A DNA stretch of 64,000 nt from Pseudoduganella rivuli (GTDB taxonomy: Bacteria; Pseudomonadota; Gammaproteobacteria; Burkholderiales; Burkholderiaceae_D): the NCBI RefSeq assembly GCF_009674485.1, contig NZ_WKJJ01000002.1, forward strand, positions 310,001 to 374,000, written 5' to 3'. Positions 1-8,732 of the stretch are shown here, one piece after another. How positions within the stretch are numbered: the stretch's first letter is position 1; each line of letters starts with the position of its first letter. Made by a program: the position numbers and the translations under genes. The notes below the pieces were generated by a model, which saw only the letters and a program-made list of their open reading frames with translations, was not told the origin of the DNA and searched no databases.

Positions 1-26
1 GCAAAGGATATTGAGAGGAAGACCAG

Positions 27-938
27 ATGAATGCATTGCCCCGGAAAGTAAAAATCGTTGAAGTAGGTCCGCGCGACGGCCTGCAGAATGAAAAGGAAAC
101 CATTTCCGCCGACGTGAAAATCGAACTGGTGAACCGCCTGTCGTCGGCGGGTTTTGCCAATATCGAAGCGGCGTCGTTCGTGTCGCCCAAGTGGGTGCCG
201 CAAATGGCCACCAGCGCGGAAGTCATGGAGCGCATCACGCGCCGCGCCGGCGCGATTTATTCCGCGCTGACGCCGAACATGAAGGGCCTGGAAGGCGCGC
301 TGGCCGCGAAAGCGGACGAAGTGGTGATCTTTGGTTCCGCTTCGGAAGCGTTCTCGCAAAAGAACATCAATTGCTCGATCGAAGAATCGATCGCCCGCTT
401 CGTCGACGTGGCGAAAGCCGCCAAGGACAACGGCCTGCGCCTGCGCGGCTCGATCAGCTGCGCATTCGGGTGCCCATACCAGGGCGACGTGCCGCTCGAC
501 GCGGTGGCGGACGTGGTGGCGCGCATGCGCGACCTGGGCTGCGATGAGATCGACATTGCCGACACGATTGGTGTCGCGACGCCGCGCAAGACCCAGGCCG
601 TGATGGAGCGTGCCGCATCCGTGTTCCGCCTCGATGGCATTTCCGGCCACTTCCACGATACGTATGGCCAGGCGCTGGCGAATATCTATGCCAGCCTGGA
701 GGTGGGCGTATCGATCTTCCATTCGTCGGTGGCGGGGCTGGGCGGCTGCCCGTACGCCAAGGGCGCCACCGGCAACGTGGCGACCGAAGATGTGCTGTAC
801 ATGATGAACGGCCTGGGGATTGAAACCGGCATCGACCTCGAAATCGTGGTCGATGCGGGGCAGTACATTTCCGGCATCCTGAACCGCAAGGGCGCCAGCC
901 GCGCCGGTAACGCCATCGCGGCCAAGCGCGCCGGCTGA
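27..938 (+). CDS. mvaB: Hydroxymethylglutaryl-CoA lyase
   Basis: Cleaves HMG-CoA to acetoacetate and acetyl-CoA, the last step of leucine breakdown, in the cytoplasm. The 303 residues fit the family. The TIM-barrel opening VEVGPRDGLQNE is intact at about residue 12, the GHFHDTYGQ metal-binding segment lies at about 206, and the GLGGCPYAKGATGN loop carrying the catalytic cysteine lies at about 237. The ATG at 27 has an AGGA about 7 bases upstream. It probably ends a leucine/isovalerate operon lying left of the window. An ivd gene with its regulator lies 50 kb away in this window, so the pathway is split. Function is confident from motif conservation. Confidence 0.95.
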   Translation: MNALPRKVKIVEVGPRDGLQNEKETISADVKIELVNRLSSAGFANIEAASFVSPKWVPQMATSAEVMERITRRAGAIYSALTPNMKGLEGALAAKADEVVIFGSASEAFSQKNINCSIEESIARFVDVAKAAKDNGLRLRGSISCAFGCPYQGDVPLDAVADVVARMRDLGCDEIDIADTIGVATPRKTQAVMERAASVFRLDGISGHFHDTYGQALANIYASLEVGVSIFHSSVAGLGGCPYAKGATGNVATEDVLYMMNGLGIETGIDLEIVVDAGQYISGILNRKGASRAGNAIAAKRAG

Positions 939-969
939 TACGAGGCCGGCAGTACTGTAACGCATGCAT

Positions 970-996
970 GGCGGCTTTCACTGCGTGAAAACCGCC
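970..996. terminator. Hairpin between converging mvaB and xdhC
   Basis: Two 12-base arms (970-981 and 985-996) pair around a 3-base loop with one mismatch. The hairpin lies between two converging stop codons. No clear T tract follows on either strand. Its arms match two other intergenic hairpins in the window (46724-46760 and 55370-55392), so it may be a REP-like element as well as, or instead of, a terminator. Confidence 0.55.
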
Positions 997-1021
997 CTAC
1001 GGTGCAAGCTGCGCAGGCAGA

Positions 1022-2032
1022 TTATGCCGCTATGGCGATTTTTGCTTCCTGTACCGGCAAACCCGCCACGCTACGTAATACGCCATTCTTGGCGGCGACC
1101 AGTTCCGCCAGGATCGACAGCGCGATTTCCGGCGGCGTCTTGCTGCCGATATACAGCCCGGCCGGTCCATGTAAACGGTCAAGCTGTTCGCTGTCCAGAC
1201 CGAAGTGCAGCATCAGCCGCTCGCGACGCCGGGCGTTATTGCTGCGCGAGCCGATGGCCGCCACGTAAAACGCTGGCGACTGCAAGGCTTCCAGCAGCGC
1301 CAGGTCATCCAGCTTCGGATCATGCGTCAGCGCGATGACGGCCGTGTTGCAATCCGGCTGCATGGCCTGCACGACATCGTCCGGCATACTGTGCACCATG
1401 GTCACGCCTGGCACATCCCACGACTGCGTGTATTCATCGCGCGGGTCGCACACGGTGATGTCAAAGCCCAGCCCCAGCGCGACCTGGCACAGATAGGCGC
1501 TGAGTTGTCCGGCGCCGATGACGAGCAGCCGGTAACGGGGACCGAATACCATCGTCAGCATCTCGCCGTGCAAAGCCACCGGACGGAAACTGCCCGCTTC
1601 GCCCAGGGTGACCCGGCCCGACGGCACATGCAATTCGCGCGCCACCAAACCCCGTCCCTGCAAGGAGTCCAGCAATTCCGCCAGCCGCGTGCCCGGTCCC
1701 ACCCGTTCCAGCACCAGTTCCAGGGTGCCGCCGCAGGGCAGGCCGAAACGGTGGGCGGTATCGGCATCGATGCCATACCGCACCGCGAAGGCCGGGCGGC
1801 CGTCAAACAAGCCATCCAGCCCGTCCGTGTGGACGCCGGCAATCAAGTCGTCCTCGATGCAGCCGCCCGACACGGAACCCGCCACCAGCCCATCGGCGCG
1901 GATCGCCATCAGGGAACCGGGCGGACGCGGTGACGATCCCCAGGTTGCCGCCACCGTGACCAATGCGGCGTCATGCCCGGCCACAGCCCAGGCATGCGCC
2001 TGTTTCAGCACCGCGATATCGGCCGCATCCAT
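1022..2032 (-). CDS. XdhC/CoxI-family molybdenum cofactor chaperone
   Basis: XdhC proteins bind and sulfurate molybdenum cofactor and insert it into xanthine-dehydrogenase-type enzymes. The 336 residues show an N-terminal XdhC/CoxI domain (TWGSSPRPPGS and SVSGGCIEDD) and a C-terminal Rossmann-type XdhC_C domain (LLVIGAGQLSAYL). GGAG lies 8 bases before the ATG. The gene starts 12 bases after the stop of the molybdopterin subunit and runs in the same direction, so it is almost certainly the dedicated maturation factor of that enzyme. Which hydroxylase subfamily it serves is inferred from position only. Confidence 0.88.
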   Translation of the reverse strand: MDAADIAVLKQAHAWAVAGHDAALVTVAATWGSSPRPPGSLMAIRADGLVAGSVSGGCIEDDLIAGVHTDGLDGLFDGRPAFAVRYGIDADTAHRFGLPCGGTLELVLERVGPGTRLAELLDSLQGRGLVARELHVPSGRVTLGEAGSFRPVALHGEMLTMVFGPRYRLLVIGAGQLSAYLCQVALGLGFDITVCDPRDEYTQSWDVPGVTMVHSMPDDVVQAMQPDCNTAVIALTHDPKLDDLALLEALQSPAFYVAAIGSRSNNARRRERLMLHFGLDSEQLDRLHGPAGLYIGSKTPPEIALSILAELVAAKNGVLRSVAGLPVQEAKIAIAA

Positions 2033-2044
2033 ATTGCCGCTCCC

Positions 2045-4234
2045 TTAAGCCTTCAATGCATCGGCATTGAATGGCAGGCTACGTACATATTTTCCCGTCG
2101 CGGCGGCAATCGCATTGGCGACGGCCGGCGCCACCGGTGGCACGCCTGGTTCGCCCACGCCGGTCGGCTTTTCCGCCGACGCGACGATGTGCACGTCGAC
2201 CTTCGGCATCTGGTTGATGCGGATCGGTGCGTAGTCGTGGAAGTTCGACTGTTCGACCACGCCCTCCTTGAGCGTGATGGCCCCTTGCAGCGCGGCCGAC
2301 AATGCAAAGCCCACGCACCCTTCGACCTGCGAGCGCACATTGTCGGGATTGATGGCGATGCCGCAATCGACAGCGCACACGATACGGTCGACCACCACGC
2401 TGCCGTCGGCTTTGACGGTGACTTCCGCCACTTGCGCGACATATGTGCTGAACGATTCATGCACGGCCACGCCGCGCGCACGGCGGTCGCCATTGGCGCC
2501 CTTGGCCAGCGGCGTGCCCCAGCCAGCCTTGTCGGCCGCCAGTTTCAATACAGCGGCATGGCGCGGATGGTGTTCCAGCAGCGCCAGGCGGAATGCCACG
2601 GGGTCCTGGCCGGCCGCCGCCGCCACTTCGTCGATGAAGGTTTCCGTCGAATATGCCGTATGGGTCGAACCGACGGAACGCCACCACAGCACGGGGACGC
2701 CGATATCCTGCGGCGAGTGCAAGTCCACCAGCTGGTTGGGAATCGCGTACGGCAGGTTGGCGGCGCCTTCCACCGATACACGGTCCACGCCGTTCTGCAC
2801 CATGGCCGCGAACGGCGTATTGGCCAGGATCGACTGCCCAACGAGGCGGTGGCGCCAGCCGACCAGGCGTCCCTGCGCATCGAGCGCCGCTTCCAGCGCA
2901 TGGTGGAAGGCGGGGCGGTAATAGCCTGCCTTCATGTCGTCTTCGCGCAGCCACACCAGTTTCACGGGCGCTTTGCCGCCGATGGCTTTGGCGATGCTGG
3001 CCGCTTCCAGGACATAGTCGGAATCCTTGCTGGCGCGGCGGCCGAAACTGCCGCCCGCATACAGCATGTTCAGGGTCACCTGTTCCGGCTTCATGCCCAA
3101 CAGTGCAGCCACCTTGGCCTGGTCGATGGTCTGGAACTGTTCGCCGTTCCAGATTTCGCAGCCATCCTTTTTCAGGTGCACCACGCAATTCATCGGTTCC
3201 ATCGCCGCATGGGCCAGGTAAGGGAAATCATAGCTGGCGCGCAGCACGCGCGCCGGCGCGGCGAAGGCCGCATCCGCGTCGCCCACCTTGCGGGCCACGG
3301 TGCCGGGGGATTTCGCCAGCTCATGGTAGCGCGCGAAGATTTCGTCCGTGCCCAGCTTGAACGCGCCGCTGTCGTCCCAATCGATGCGCAGCGCGTCGCG
3401 CCCTTTTTTGGCGCTCCATGTATCTTTCGCCAGCACCGCCACGCCGGACGGAATGGCCACCACGTCAACCACGCCTTTCACCGCGCGGGCAGCCTTCGCG
3501 TCGAAGGACTTGACCTTGCCGCCAAAGCGGGGCGGGTGCGCCACCACGGCCGTCAGCATGCCGGGCAAGTGCACGTCTTGCGTAAAGCGGGCCTGGCCAC
3601 GGATCTTGGCGGCCGTATCCTTGCGCGGCGCGCGCTTGCCGACCAGTTTGAAATCCTTCGGGTCCTTCAGTGCGACCTTCTCCGGCACCGGCTGTTGCGC
3701 CGCCGCCTGCGCCAGCTGGCCGAAGGTGGCCTTGCGCTGCGATGGCGCGTGCATCACGACGCCGTCGCTGACAGTGATGTCGGCGGCCGGCACCTGCCAT
3801 TGCTGGGCCGCTGCCGCCACCAGCATGGCGCGCGCGGAGGCGCCGGCCTGGCGCAACTGTTCCCAGGAATTGGCCATGGCCGTGCTGCCGCCGGTGCCCT
3901 GGACCGGGCCCCACAGCACGTTGTTGTAGCGCTTGGCGTCAGCCGGTGCGCCTTCGACGCGCACCTGGGACCAGGCGGCATCCAGTTCTTCTGCCACGAT
4001 GGTGGCCAGGCCCGTGTATGTTCCCTGGCCCATTTCCAGGTGCTTGGACATCACGGTCACCGTGCCGTCCGGCGCGATGCGCAGGAAAGCGTTCGGCTCG
4101 AACGATGGGGTTGCCGCTGCGGCGGTGCTCGCGGCCGTAGCGGCGCCGGGCAGGTACAGCGCCAGCGTCAAGCCTGCCGCGCTGTGCAGGAAGTTGCGGC
4201 GGCTGGCGTTTTCAATGCGGGTAGTCGAGGTCAT
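2045..4234 (-). CDS. Isoquinoline 1-oxidoreductase-type molybdopterin subunit
   Basis: Large molybdopterin-binding subunit of a two-subunit molybdenum hydroxylase of the IorB type (aldehyde or N-heterocycle oxidation). 729 residues from the chosen ATG, which GGAGACGCC precedes; an upstream in-frame ATG at 4270 lacks such a site. The N-terminus has SRRNFLHSAAGL, a twin-arginine-like signal, so the enzyme is probably exported folded. The cofactor loop GGSFGRR and the active-site glutamate motif GVGEPG near the C-terminus are present. It starts 10 bases after the stop of the 2Fe-2S subunit. No separate FAD subunit is encoded, which fits the IorAB type with a cytochrome as electron acceptor. The substrate is unknown. 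Confidence 0.88.
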   Translation of the reverse strand: MTSTTRIENASRRNFLHSAAGLTLALYLPGAATAASTAAAATPSFEPNAFLRIAPDGTVTVMSKHLEMGQGTYTGLATIVAEELDAAWSQVRVEGAPADAKRYNNVLWGPVQGTGGSTAMANSWEQLRQAGASARAMLVAAAAQQWQVPAADITVSDGVVMHAPSQRKATFGQLAQAAAQQPVPEKVALKDPKDFKLVGKRAPRKDTAAKIRGQARFTQDVHLPGMLTAVVAHPPRFGGKVKSFDAKAARAVKGVVDVVAIPSGVAVLAKDTWSAKKGRDALRIDWDDSGAFKLGTDEIFARYHELAKSPGTVARKVGDADAAFAAPARVLRASYDFPYLAHAAMEPMNCVVHLKKDGCEIWNGEQFQTIDQAKVAALLGMKPEQVTLNMLYAGGSFGRRASKDSDYVLEAASIAKAIGGKAPVKLVWLREDDMKAGYYRPAFHHALEAALDAQGRLVGWRHRLVGQSILANTPFAAMVQNGVDRVSVEGAANLPYAIPNQLVDLHSPQDIGVPVLWWRSVGSTHTAYSTETFIDEVAAAAGQDPVAFRLALLEHHPRHAAVLKLAADKAGWGTPLAKGANGDRRARGVAVHESFSTYVAQVAEVTVKADGSVVVDRIVCAVDCGIAINPDNVRSQVEGCVGFALSAALQGAITLKEGVVEQSNFHDYAPIRINQMPKVDVHIVASAEKPTGVGEPGVPPVAPAVANAIAAATGKYVRSLPFNADALKA

Positions 4235-4244
4235 GGCGTCTCCT

Positions 4245-4718
4245 TCAGGCCAGCGTTTTTGCAGCATCATGGATGGCGGCGCGGATGCGCACGTAGGTGG
4301 CGCAGCGGCAGATATTGCCGGCCATGGCGGCGTCGATGTCGGCGTCGGATGGCTTGCGGTTTTTTTCCAGCAGCGCCACGGCGCTCATGATCTGGCCCGA
4401 CTGGCAATAGCCGCACTGCACGACGTCGAGTTTCTGCCACGCGTCCTGCACCACTTTGGCGACCTTGGCGGTCCTGGCGGCGTGATCCACGCCTTCGATC
4501 GTGACGACTTTTTTGCCGACGGCGGCGGACACCGGCGTGCTGCACGAGCGCACGGGTTCGCCGGCCAGGTGGACCGTGCAGGCGCCGCACAGGCCCATGC
4601 CGCAGCCGTATTTGGTGCCGGTCATTTGCAGCGTATCGCGCAACACCCACAACAGCGGGGTGTCGGGGGCGGCATCGACGCGGGTCGCCTTGCCGTTGAT
4701 GTCGAGTGTGATCATCAT
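4245..4718 (-). CDS. 2Fe-2S subunit of the IorAB-type hydroxylase
   Basis: Small iron-sulfur subunit carrying electrons from the molybdenum site. 157 residues with both cluster motifs: the plant-ferredoxin type (CGMGLCGAC) near residue 43 and the C-terminal helical type (CGYCQSG then NICRC). Two adjacent ATGs (4718 and 4715) follow GGAG; the reading frame stays open 49 codons further upstream, but without a binding site and with an unrelated sequence. First gene of iorA-iorB-xdhC, facing the AraC gene across 174 bases. Confidence 0.92.
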   Translation of the reverse strand: MMITLDINGKATRVDAAPDTPLLWVLRDTLQMTGTKYGCGMGLCGACTVHLAGEPVRSCSTPVSAAVGKKVVTIEGVDHAARTAKVAKVVQDAWQKLDVVQCGYCQSGQIMSAVALLEKNRKPSDADIDAAMAGNICRCATYVRIRAAIHDAAKTLA

Positions 4719-4789
4719 GACTCCAGGTAAGTGGACGAAGAAGAGGTGGATTGCATTCTCGTCTGCGCGGCGCGCTTTCTGATAGCACG

Positions 4790-4819
4790 ATCCTGTGAGT
4801 TTTTTGCCTAATCCTGTGA
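4790..4819. promoter_or_regulatory. Two 9-bp direct repeats 21 bp apart, likely AraC operator
   Basis: ATCCTGTGA occurs at 4790-4798 and again at 4811-4819. A 21-bp period is two helical turns, the arrangement that AraC-family monomers bind. The pair lies between the divergent iorA and araC-type genes, with a possible minus-strand -10 (TATCAG) at 4779-4784. The repeats are seen; the binding protein is inferred from position. Confidence 0.6.
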
Positions 4820-4892
4820 AGCCTGCCACGGATGGGTAAAGGTGCATTAACATCGGCCGTGACAAGTATCACGACTATCCGGAGCCTTTTAA

Positions 4893-5804
4893 GTGAATCA
4901 GCACGCCGCCACCATTGAATCCCTGCGCCAACCGCTGGCCGCGACCGTCGCCCGCTGGACCGGCCGCGCCGGCCAGCTGGTCACACCCGTTCCCGGCCTG
5001 TCCTTTTTCCGCCGCGATGAACCGACCGAGGCGGCTGCCTGCATGGTGGAGCCCAGCGTTGCGCTGATCGTGCAGGGCGCCAAACAGGCGCTGCTGGGGG
5101 ATAACGTCTATAACTACGACATCACGCGCTTTTTGATCACGTCGCTGGATTTGCCGGCCATGATGCGGATCGTCGACGCCAGCCCGGAGCGGCCGTACCT
5201 GGGCATGGTGATGAAGCTGGATTTGCGGGTGGTGGCGGAAGTGGTGATGCAGAGCGGGATGACGCCGCCGTCCGAACAGGCGGCCGACAGTGGCATGGTG
5301 CTGGGAGAAACCACGCCGCACCTGCTGCTGGCATTTACGCGCCTGCTGGAATTGCTGGACGATCCCGACTCGATTCCCGTACTGGCGCCGCTGATCCAGC
5401 GTGAAATCTGTTACCGCCTGCTGATGAGCGACCAGGGCGCACGCCTGTGGCAGATCGCCTCGGTGGGCAGCCAGAGCCACCGGATCGGCCGGGCCATCGA
5501 GTGGCTGAAGTCGCACTATGCGAGTCCGCTGCGCATCGAGGCGCTGGCGGCGCACGTGCAAATGAGCGCGTCCACGTTCCACCACCATTTCCGCCTGTTG
5601 ACGGCGATGAGTCCTCTGCAATACCAGAAATGGCTGCGCCTGAACGAAGCGCGGCGCATGATGCTGGCGGAACACCTGGATGCGTCCACGGCGGCATTTC
5701 ACGTCGGCTATGAAAGCCCGTCCCAGTTCAGCCGCGAATACAGCCGGCTGTTTGGCGCGCCGCCGCGGCGCGACATCGACAACTTGCGGCGGTTGTCCGC
5801 GTAG
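4893..5804 (+). CDS. AraC-family transcriptional regulator (AraC_N type)
   Basis: DNA-binding regulator of 303 residues. The first two thirds match the AraC N-terminal family typical of regulators beside small oxidoreductase genes (PSVALIVQGAKQ, then YDITRFLITSLDLP). The last hundred residues hold the double helix-turn-helix (IEALAAHVQMSASTFHHHF and VGYESPSQFSREY). Start is GTG at 4893 with GGAG 8 bases upstream. It is divergent from iorA-iorB-xdhC, so it is the likely regulator of that operon and perhaps of itself. The inducer cannot be read from the sequence. Confidence 0.9.
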   Translation: MNQHAATIESLRQPLAATVARWTGRAGQLVTPVPGLSFFRRDEPTEAAACMVEPSVALIVQGAKQALLGDNVYNYDITRFLITSLDLPAMMRIVDASPERPYLGMVMKLDLRVVAEVVMQSGMTPPSEQAADSGMVLGETTPHLLLAFTRLLELLDDPDSIPVLAPLIQREICYRLLMSDQGARLWQIASVGSQSHRIGRAIEWLKSHYASPLRIEALAAHVQMSASTFHHHFRLLTAMSPLQYQKWLRLNEARRMMLAEHLDASTAAFHVGYESPSQFSREYSRLFGAPPRRDIDNLRRLSA

Positions 5805-5821
5805 TTTGTTTTATGAAATGA

Positions 5822-5857
5822 AAAAGCCCGTGAGACGTTTCCATCTCACGGGCTTTT
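5822..5857. terminator. Rho-independent terminator, AraC gene / tRNA-Pro copy 1
   Basis: A 14-bp perfect stem (5822-5835 with 5844-5857) with A and T runs on its flanks works in both directions. It ends the regulator on the plus strand and the tRNA on the minus strand. Confidence 0.88.
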
Positions 5858-5862
5858 GAATT

Positions 5863-5939
<77 letters not shown>

Positions 5940-5948
5940 AATACCGTC

Positions 5949-5977
5949 ATGATACTCGGATCAAGTCCGTTGGTCAA
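5949..5977 (-). promoter_or_regulatory. Sigma-70 promoter of tRNA-Pro copy 1
   Basis: On the minus strand: TTGACC (5972-5977), a 17-base spacer, then TATCAT (5949-5954), 9 bases before the tRNA. Near consensus. Confidence 0.8.
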
Positions 5978-6023
5978 ATAGCCGTTGGCTGATAAGCGCC
6001 ATGTTATTGCGGGCCGGAAAGGA

Positions 6024-6059
6024 AAAAGCCTGTGAGATGTTTCCATCTCACAGGCTTTT
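6024..6059 (-). terminator. Rho-independent terminator of tRNA-Pro copy 2
   Basis: A 16-bp perfect stem (6024-6039 with 6044-6059) and 4-base loop, followed on the minus strand by T residues. It is nearly identical to the hairpin at 5822-5857, so the tRNA and its terminator were duplicated together. Confidence 0.9.
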
Positions 6060-6064
6060 AAATT

Positions 6065-6141
<77 letters not shown>

Positions 6142-6151
6142 AAGAAGCAAG

Positions 6152-6180
6152 ACTATATCTGGCCTTGCGGAAACCGTCAA
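6152..6180 (-). promoter_or_regulatory. Sigma-70 promoter of tRNA-Pro copy 2
   Basis: On the minus strand: TTGACG (6175-6180), a 17-base spacer, and TATAGT (6152-6157). The -35 hexamer contains the TGA stop codon of rsmI (6177-6179), so the promoter overlaps the end of that gene. Confidence 0.82.
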
Positions 6181-7076
6181 CCCTTAATTTGCAGCGCCCG
6201 GTCGTACAGCGCATTTTTTTTCTTGCCCGTGATTTGCGCGGCCAGCGCGGCGGCTTGCTTGACTGGCAATTCCGCCAGCAAAATGTTCAATATCCGCTCC
6301 GCTTCCACGTCCTGCGCATCGCTGGCCTGCGGCGCGCCTTCGACCAGCACGACGAATTCGCCTTTCTCGCGATGCGGATCGGCGGCCAGCCACTGCGCCG
6401 CTTCCGACAGCGGGCAGCGGTGGATTTCTTCGAACAGTTTCGTCAATTCGCGGGCAAATACCACCTGGCGCGTGGGTTCAAACGCCGCCGCCAGCGCTTC
6501 CGCGCACTCGACAATGCGGTGCGGCGCTTCATAAAACACCATGGTGGCAGGCACACTGCGCAATTGCTGCAGCACCGTGTCGCGCTGTTTCGCCTTGGCG
6601 GGCAAAAAGCCCACGAAATGAAACTGGTCGTTGACCAGGCCACTGGCCGACAGCGCTGTCACGGCAGCCGACGCCCCCGGCAACGGCATCACGCGCAAAC
6701 CCGCCGAGCGCACGGCGTCGACGATGCGCGCGCCCGGATCGGAGACGGCGGGCGTGCCCGCATCGGACACCAGTGCAATGCGCTCTCCCGCCTGCAGGCG
6801 CGCGATCAGGGTTTCCGCTGCCTCCCGCTCGTTATGCTGGTGCGCGGCGATCAGCGGCTTGTGCAAGCCGAAACGGGTCAGCAATTGCGCCGTGTTGCGG
6901 GTGTCTTCACAGGCCACCGCATTGACCAGACTCAAGACATGCAAGGCCCGCACAGTGATATCCGCAACGTTTCCAATGGGCGTCGCCACTACATACAATG
7001 TTGCGATAGGATAGGTCTGATTAACCGCTTCGCCCAGGACGGGCAGGGTGGCAATGCTGGTTGCTTGATCTGTCAT
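6177..7076 (-). CDS. rsmI: 16S rRNA (cytidine1402-2'-O)-methyltransferase
   Basis: Methylates the ribose of C1402 in 16S rRNA using SAM. 299 residues of the tetrapyrrole-methylase fold. The N-terminal LYVVATPIGNVADIT and the SDAGTPAVSDPG loop are the family signatures; MPLPGASA follows. Start placed at ATG 7076 because homology begins soon after; there is no strong ribosome site. The start lies only 11 bases from that of the divergent lpoA-type gene, the same layout as yraL/yraM in enterobacteria, so the promoters must overlap each other's coding starts. Confidence 0.95.
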   Translation of the reverse strand: MTDQATSIATLPVLGEAVNQTYPIATLYVVATPIGNVADITVRALHVLSLVNAVACEDTRNTAQLLTRFGLHKPLIAAHQHNEREAAETLIARLQAGERIALVSDAGTPAVSDPGARIVDAVRSAGLRVMPLPGASAAVTALSASGLVNDQFHFVGFLPAKAKQRDTVLQQLRSVPATMVFYEAPHRIVECAEALAAAFEPTRQVVFARELTKLFEEIHRCPLSEAAQWLAADPHREKGEFVVLVEGAPQASDAQDVEAERILNILLAELPVKQAAALAAQITGKKKNALYDRALQIKG

Positions 7077-7087
7077 TGGAGAGAGTG

Positions 7088-8731
7088 ATGCTGCCGATAA
7101 AAGTGAAATTGCCGCTGGTTTGCCTGGTAGCCGGTCTCGCCAGCGCCTGCAACTCGCCGATGCCGACCATGTCATCCATGGGATGCGGCACGAGCGGGCC
7201 ATTGTGCGCGTCCGGCCCCGCCGTGACAAGTGCGCCGGCGCCCAAAGCCGTGCCGTCGCCGAAACCGGCGCCCGTGTATTCCACCGCGCCGCGCCGTGAA
7301 ATGGGGCCGCCAGCCGAAGTGCAGGCCTTTCCGGTCGACCTGGCCGGGGTGCTGCCCGGTGCGCAGCCGGGGCTGAAAGTGGAAGTGGTCACGCCGCCGG
7401 CATCCGAAACCGCAGGGGGATCGGGCGCGGATGGGAATTCCGGCGCCTCGGAACCGCCCGCCGCACAAGCGGCGCAACCGGGCGGTGGCAGCGGCCAGGC
7501 TGGCGCCGACGACATTGCCGGCAAGGCCAATGTGTCCGGCGTGTCCGGTGTATCGGGCGTTTCCGGGGTCTCAGGGGTATCGGGTGTTTCAGGTGTCTTG
7601 GGCGCGTCCCCCGCATCCGGCAGCAACGCGATCCCGGTGCGTGAAGACACGGCGATCAAACCAGGCCCGGTGCAACAGGGCGCCGCGGTCCCGCCTTACC
7701 GCATAGGTTTGCTGCTGCCGTTGCGTTCCGACGCGCTGCGCCAGGCGTCGGAAGCCTTGCGCGCCGGCTTCCTGGCGGGCTGGGAGCGTGACAAGCAGGG
7801 CGTGCAAGTGTCCGTCATCGAGACCGGCGACGCCGCGCCGGACGTCCTGGCGTCCTACGTCGATGCGCTGGCCCAGCAAGACATGATCGTCGGCCCGCTG
7901 GCCCGTTCCGCGGTGTCCGCCGTGGCAAACAGCCGCAAAGTCGCGAAACCCACGATTGCACTGAATTACCCGGACAACCGCGAAACCGTGGCCTTGCCGC
8001 CGCAAATGATGGTGATCGGCCTGTCGATCGAAGACGAGGCGCGCCAGATTGCCGACTGGGCCGGCCGCGAACAGCCCGGCGCCACCGCCTATGTGCTGGG
8101 CGGCAGCGTGGCATGGCAGCGGCGCAGCGCCGGCGCGTTTGCCGCGCAATGGCAGCGCATCGGCAATGCGTCGAAAGTGGTGGAATTGACCACCGTGAAC
8201 GGTTACCTCAACGATGGCGAACTGGTGGCGCTGCGCGGACGCATGCAAACGGAGCCCGGCGCTGTCGTGTTTGCCGCGCTGGACCCGGACCAGACGCGCC
8301 AGTTGCGCATCGCGCTGGCCGCGCCGCCGCTGGGTGACATCCCGATTTATGGCACGTCGTCGCTGAATCCGGGCCGCGCGCGGCAAGTGCCCGGCACGGA
8401 AATGGATGGTGTGCGGCTGCTGGACATGCCGTGGCAATTGCAGCGCGACCATCCCGCCGTCATGGTGTATCCGCAACTGGTTCCCTCCAGCGAGCGCAAG
8501 CCGGACGCCGATATGGAGCGCCTGTATGCGCTGGGCATCGATGCCTATCGCGTGGCCCGTGAAATCGCCCGCCAGCAAGACCAGCCATTGGCCCGTTTCC
8601 GCCTCGATGGCGTAACGGGGCAACTGAACGTGAGTTTCGGCGATGGCGCGGCCCGTTTCGAACGGCGTGAATTGCAAGCCGTCTACAAAAATGGTGTGCC
8701 GGTGCCGCTGACATTGAGCCAGCAGCCATGA
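7088..8731 (+). CDS. lpoA: Penicillin-binding protein activator, LpoA family lipoprotein
   Basis: Outer-membrane lipoprotein that stimulates peptidoglycan synthase PBP1a in relatives. 547 residues. The signal peptide ends at a cysteine (GLASAC, residue 21). A Pro/Ala/Gly-rich linker follows, containing seven VSG triplets and one VLG at 7532-7603. A periplasmic-binding-like domain (IGLLLPLRSDALRQ onward) fills the second half. Start chosen at the ATG after GGAGAG. It heads lpoA-yraN-diaA-dolP, the conserved proteobacterial order. The enterobacterial TPR-like N-terminal domain is replaced here by the low-complexity linker, so whether it acts on the same PBP is uncertain. Confidence 0.85.
   Translation: MLPIKVKLPLVCLVAGLASACNSPMPTMSSMGCGTSGPLCASGPAVTSAPAPKAVPSPKPAPVYSTAPRREMGPPAEVQAFPVDLAGVLPGAQPGLKVEVVTPPASETAGGSGADGNSGASEPPAAQAAQPGGGSGQAGADDIAGKANVSGVSGVSGVSGVSGVSGVSGVLGASPASGSNAIPVREDTAIKPGPVQQGAAVPPYRIGLLLPLRSDALRQASEALRAGFLAGWERDKQGVQVSVIETGDAAPDVLASYVDALAQQDMIVGPLARSAVSAVANSRKVAKPTIALNYPDNRETVALPPQMMVIGLSIEDEARQIADWAGREQPGATAYVLGGSVAWQRRSAGAFAAQWQRIGNASKVVELTTVNGYLNDGELVALRGRMQTEPGAVVFAALDPDQTRQLRIALAAPPLGDIPIYGTSSLNPGRARQVPGTEMDGVRLLDMPWQLQRDHPAVMVYPQLVPSSERKPDADMERLYALGIDAYRVAREIARQQDQPLARFRLDGVTGQLNVSFGDGAARFERRELQAVYKNGVPVPLTLSQQP
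7532..7603 (+). repeat. Eight-unit VSG tripeptide repeat in lpoA
   Basis: Eight 9-base units encode seven VSG and one VLG. Synonymous codons vary from unit to unit (GTG TCC GGC, GTA TCG GGC, GTC TCA GGG and others), so the peptide pattern is kept while the DNA has diverged. Confidence 0.9.
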
Positions 8732-8732
8732 C

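Noticed and set aside
1973..4390. 805-codon open frame antisense to iorB
   Set aside because: It mirrors a gene with clear motifs, has His/Arg/Gly-rich composition typical of antisense frames in G+C-rich DNA and shows no domain.
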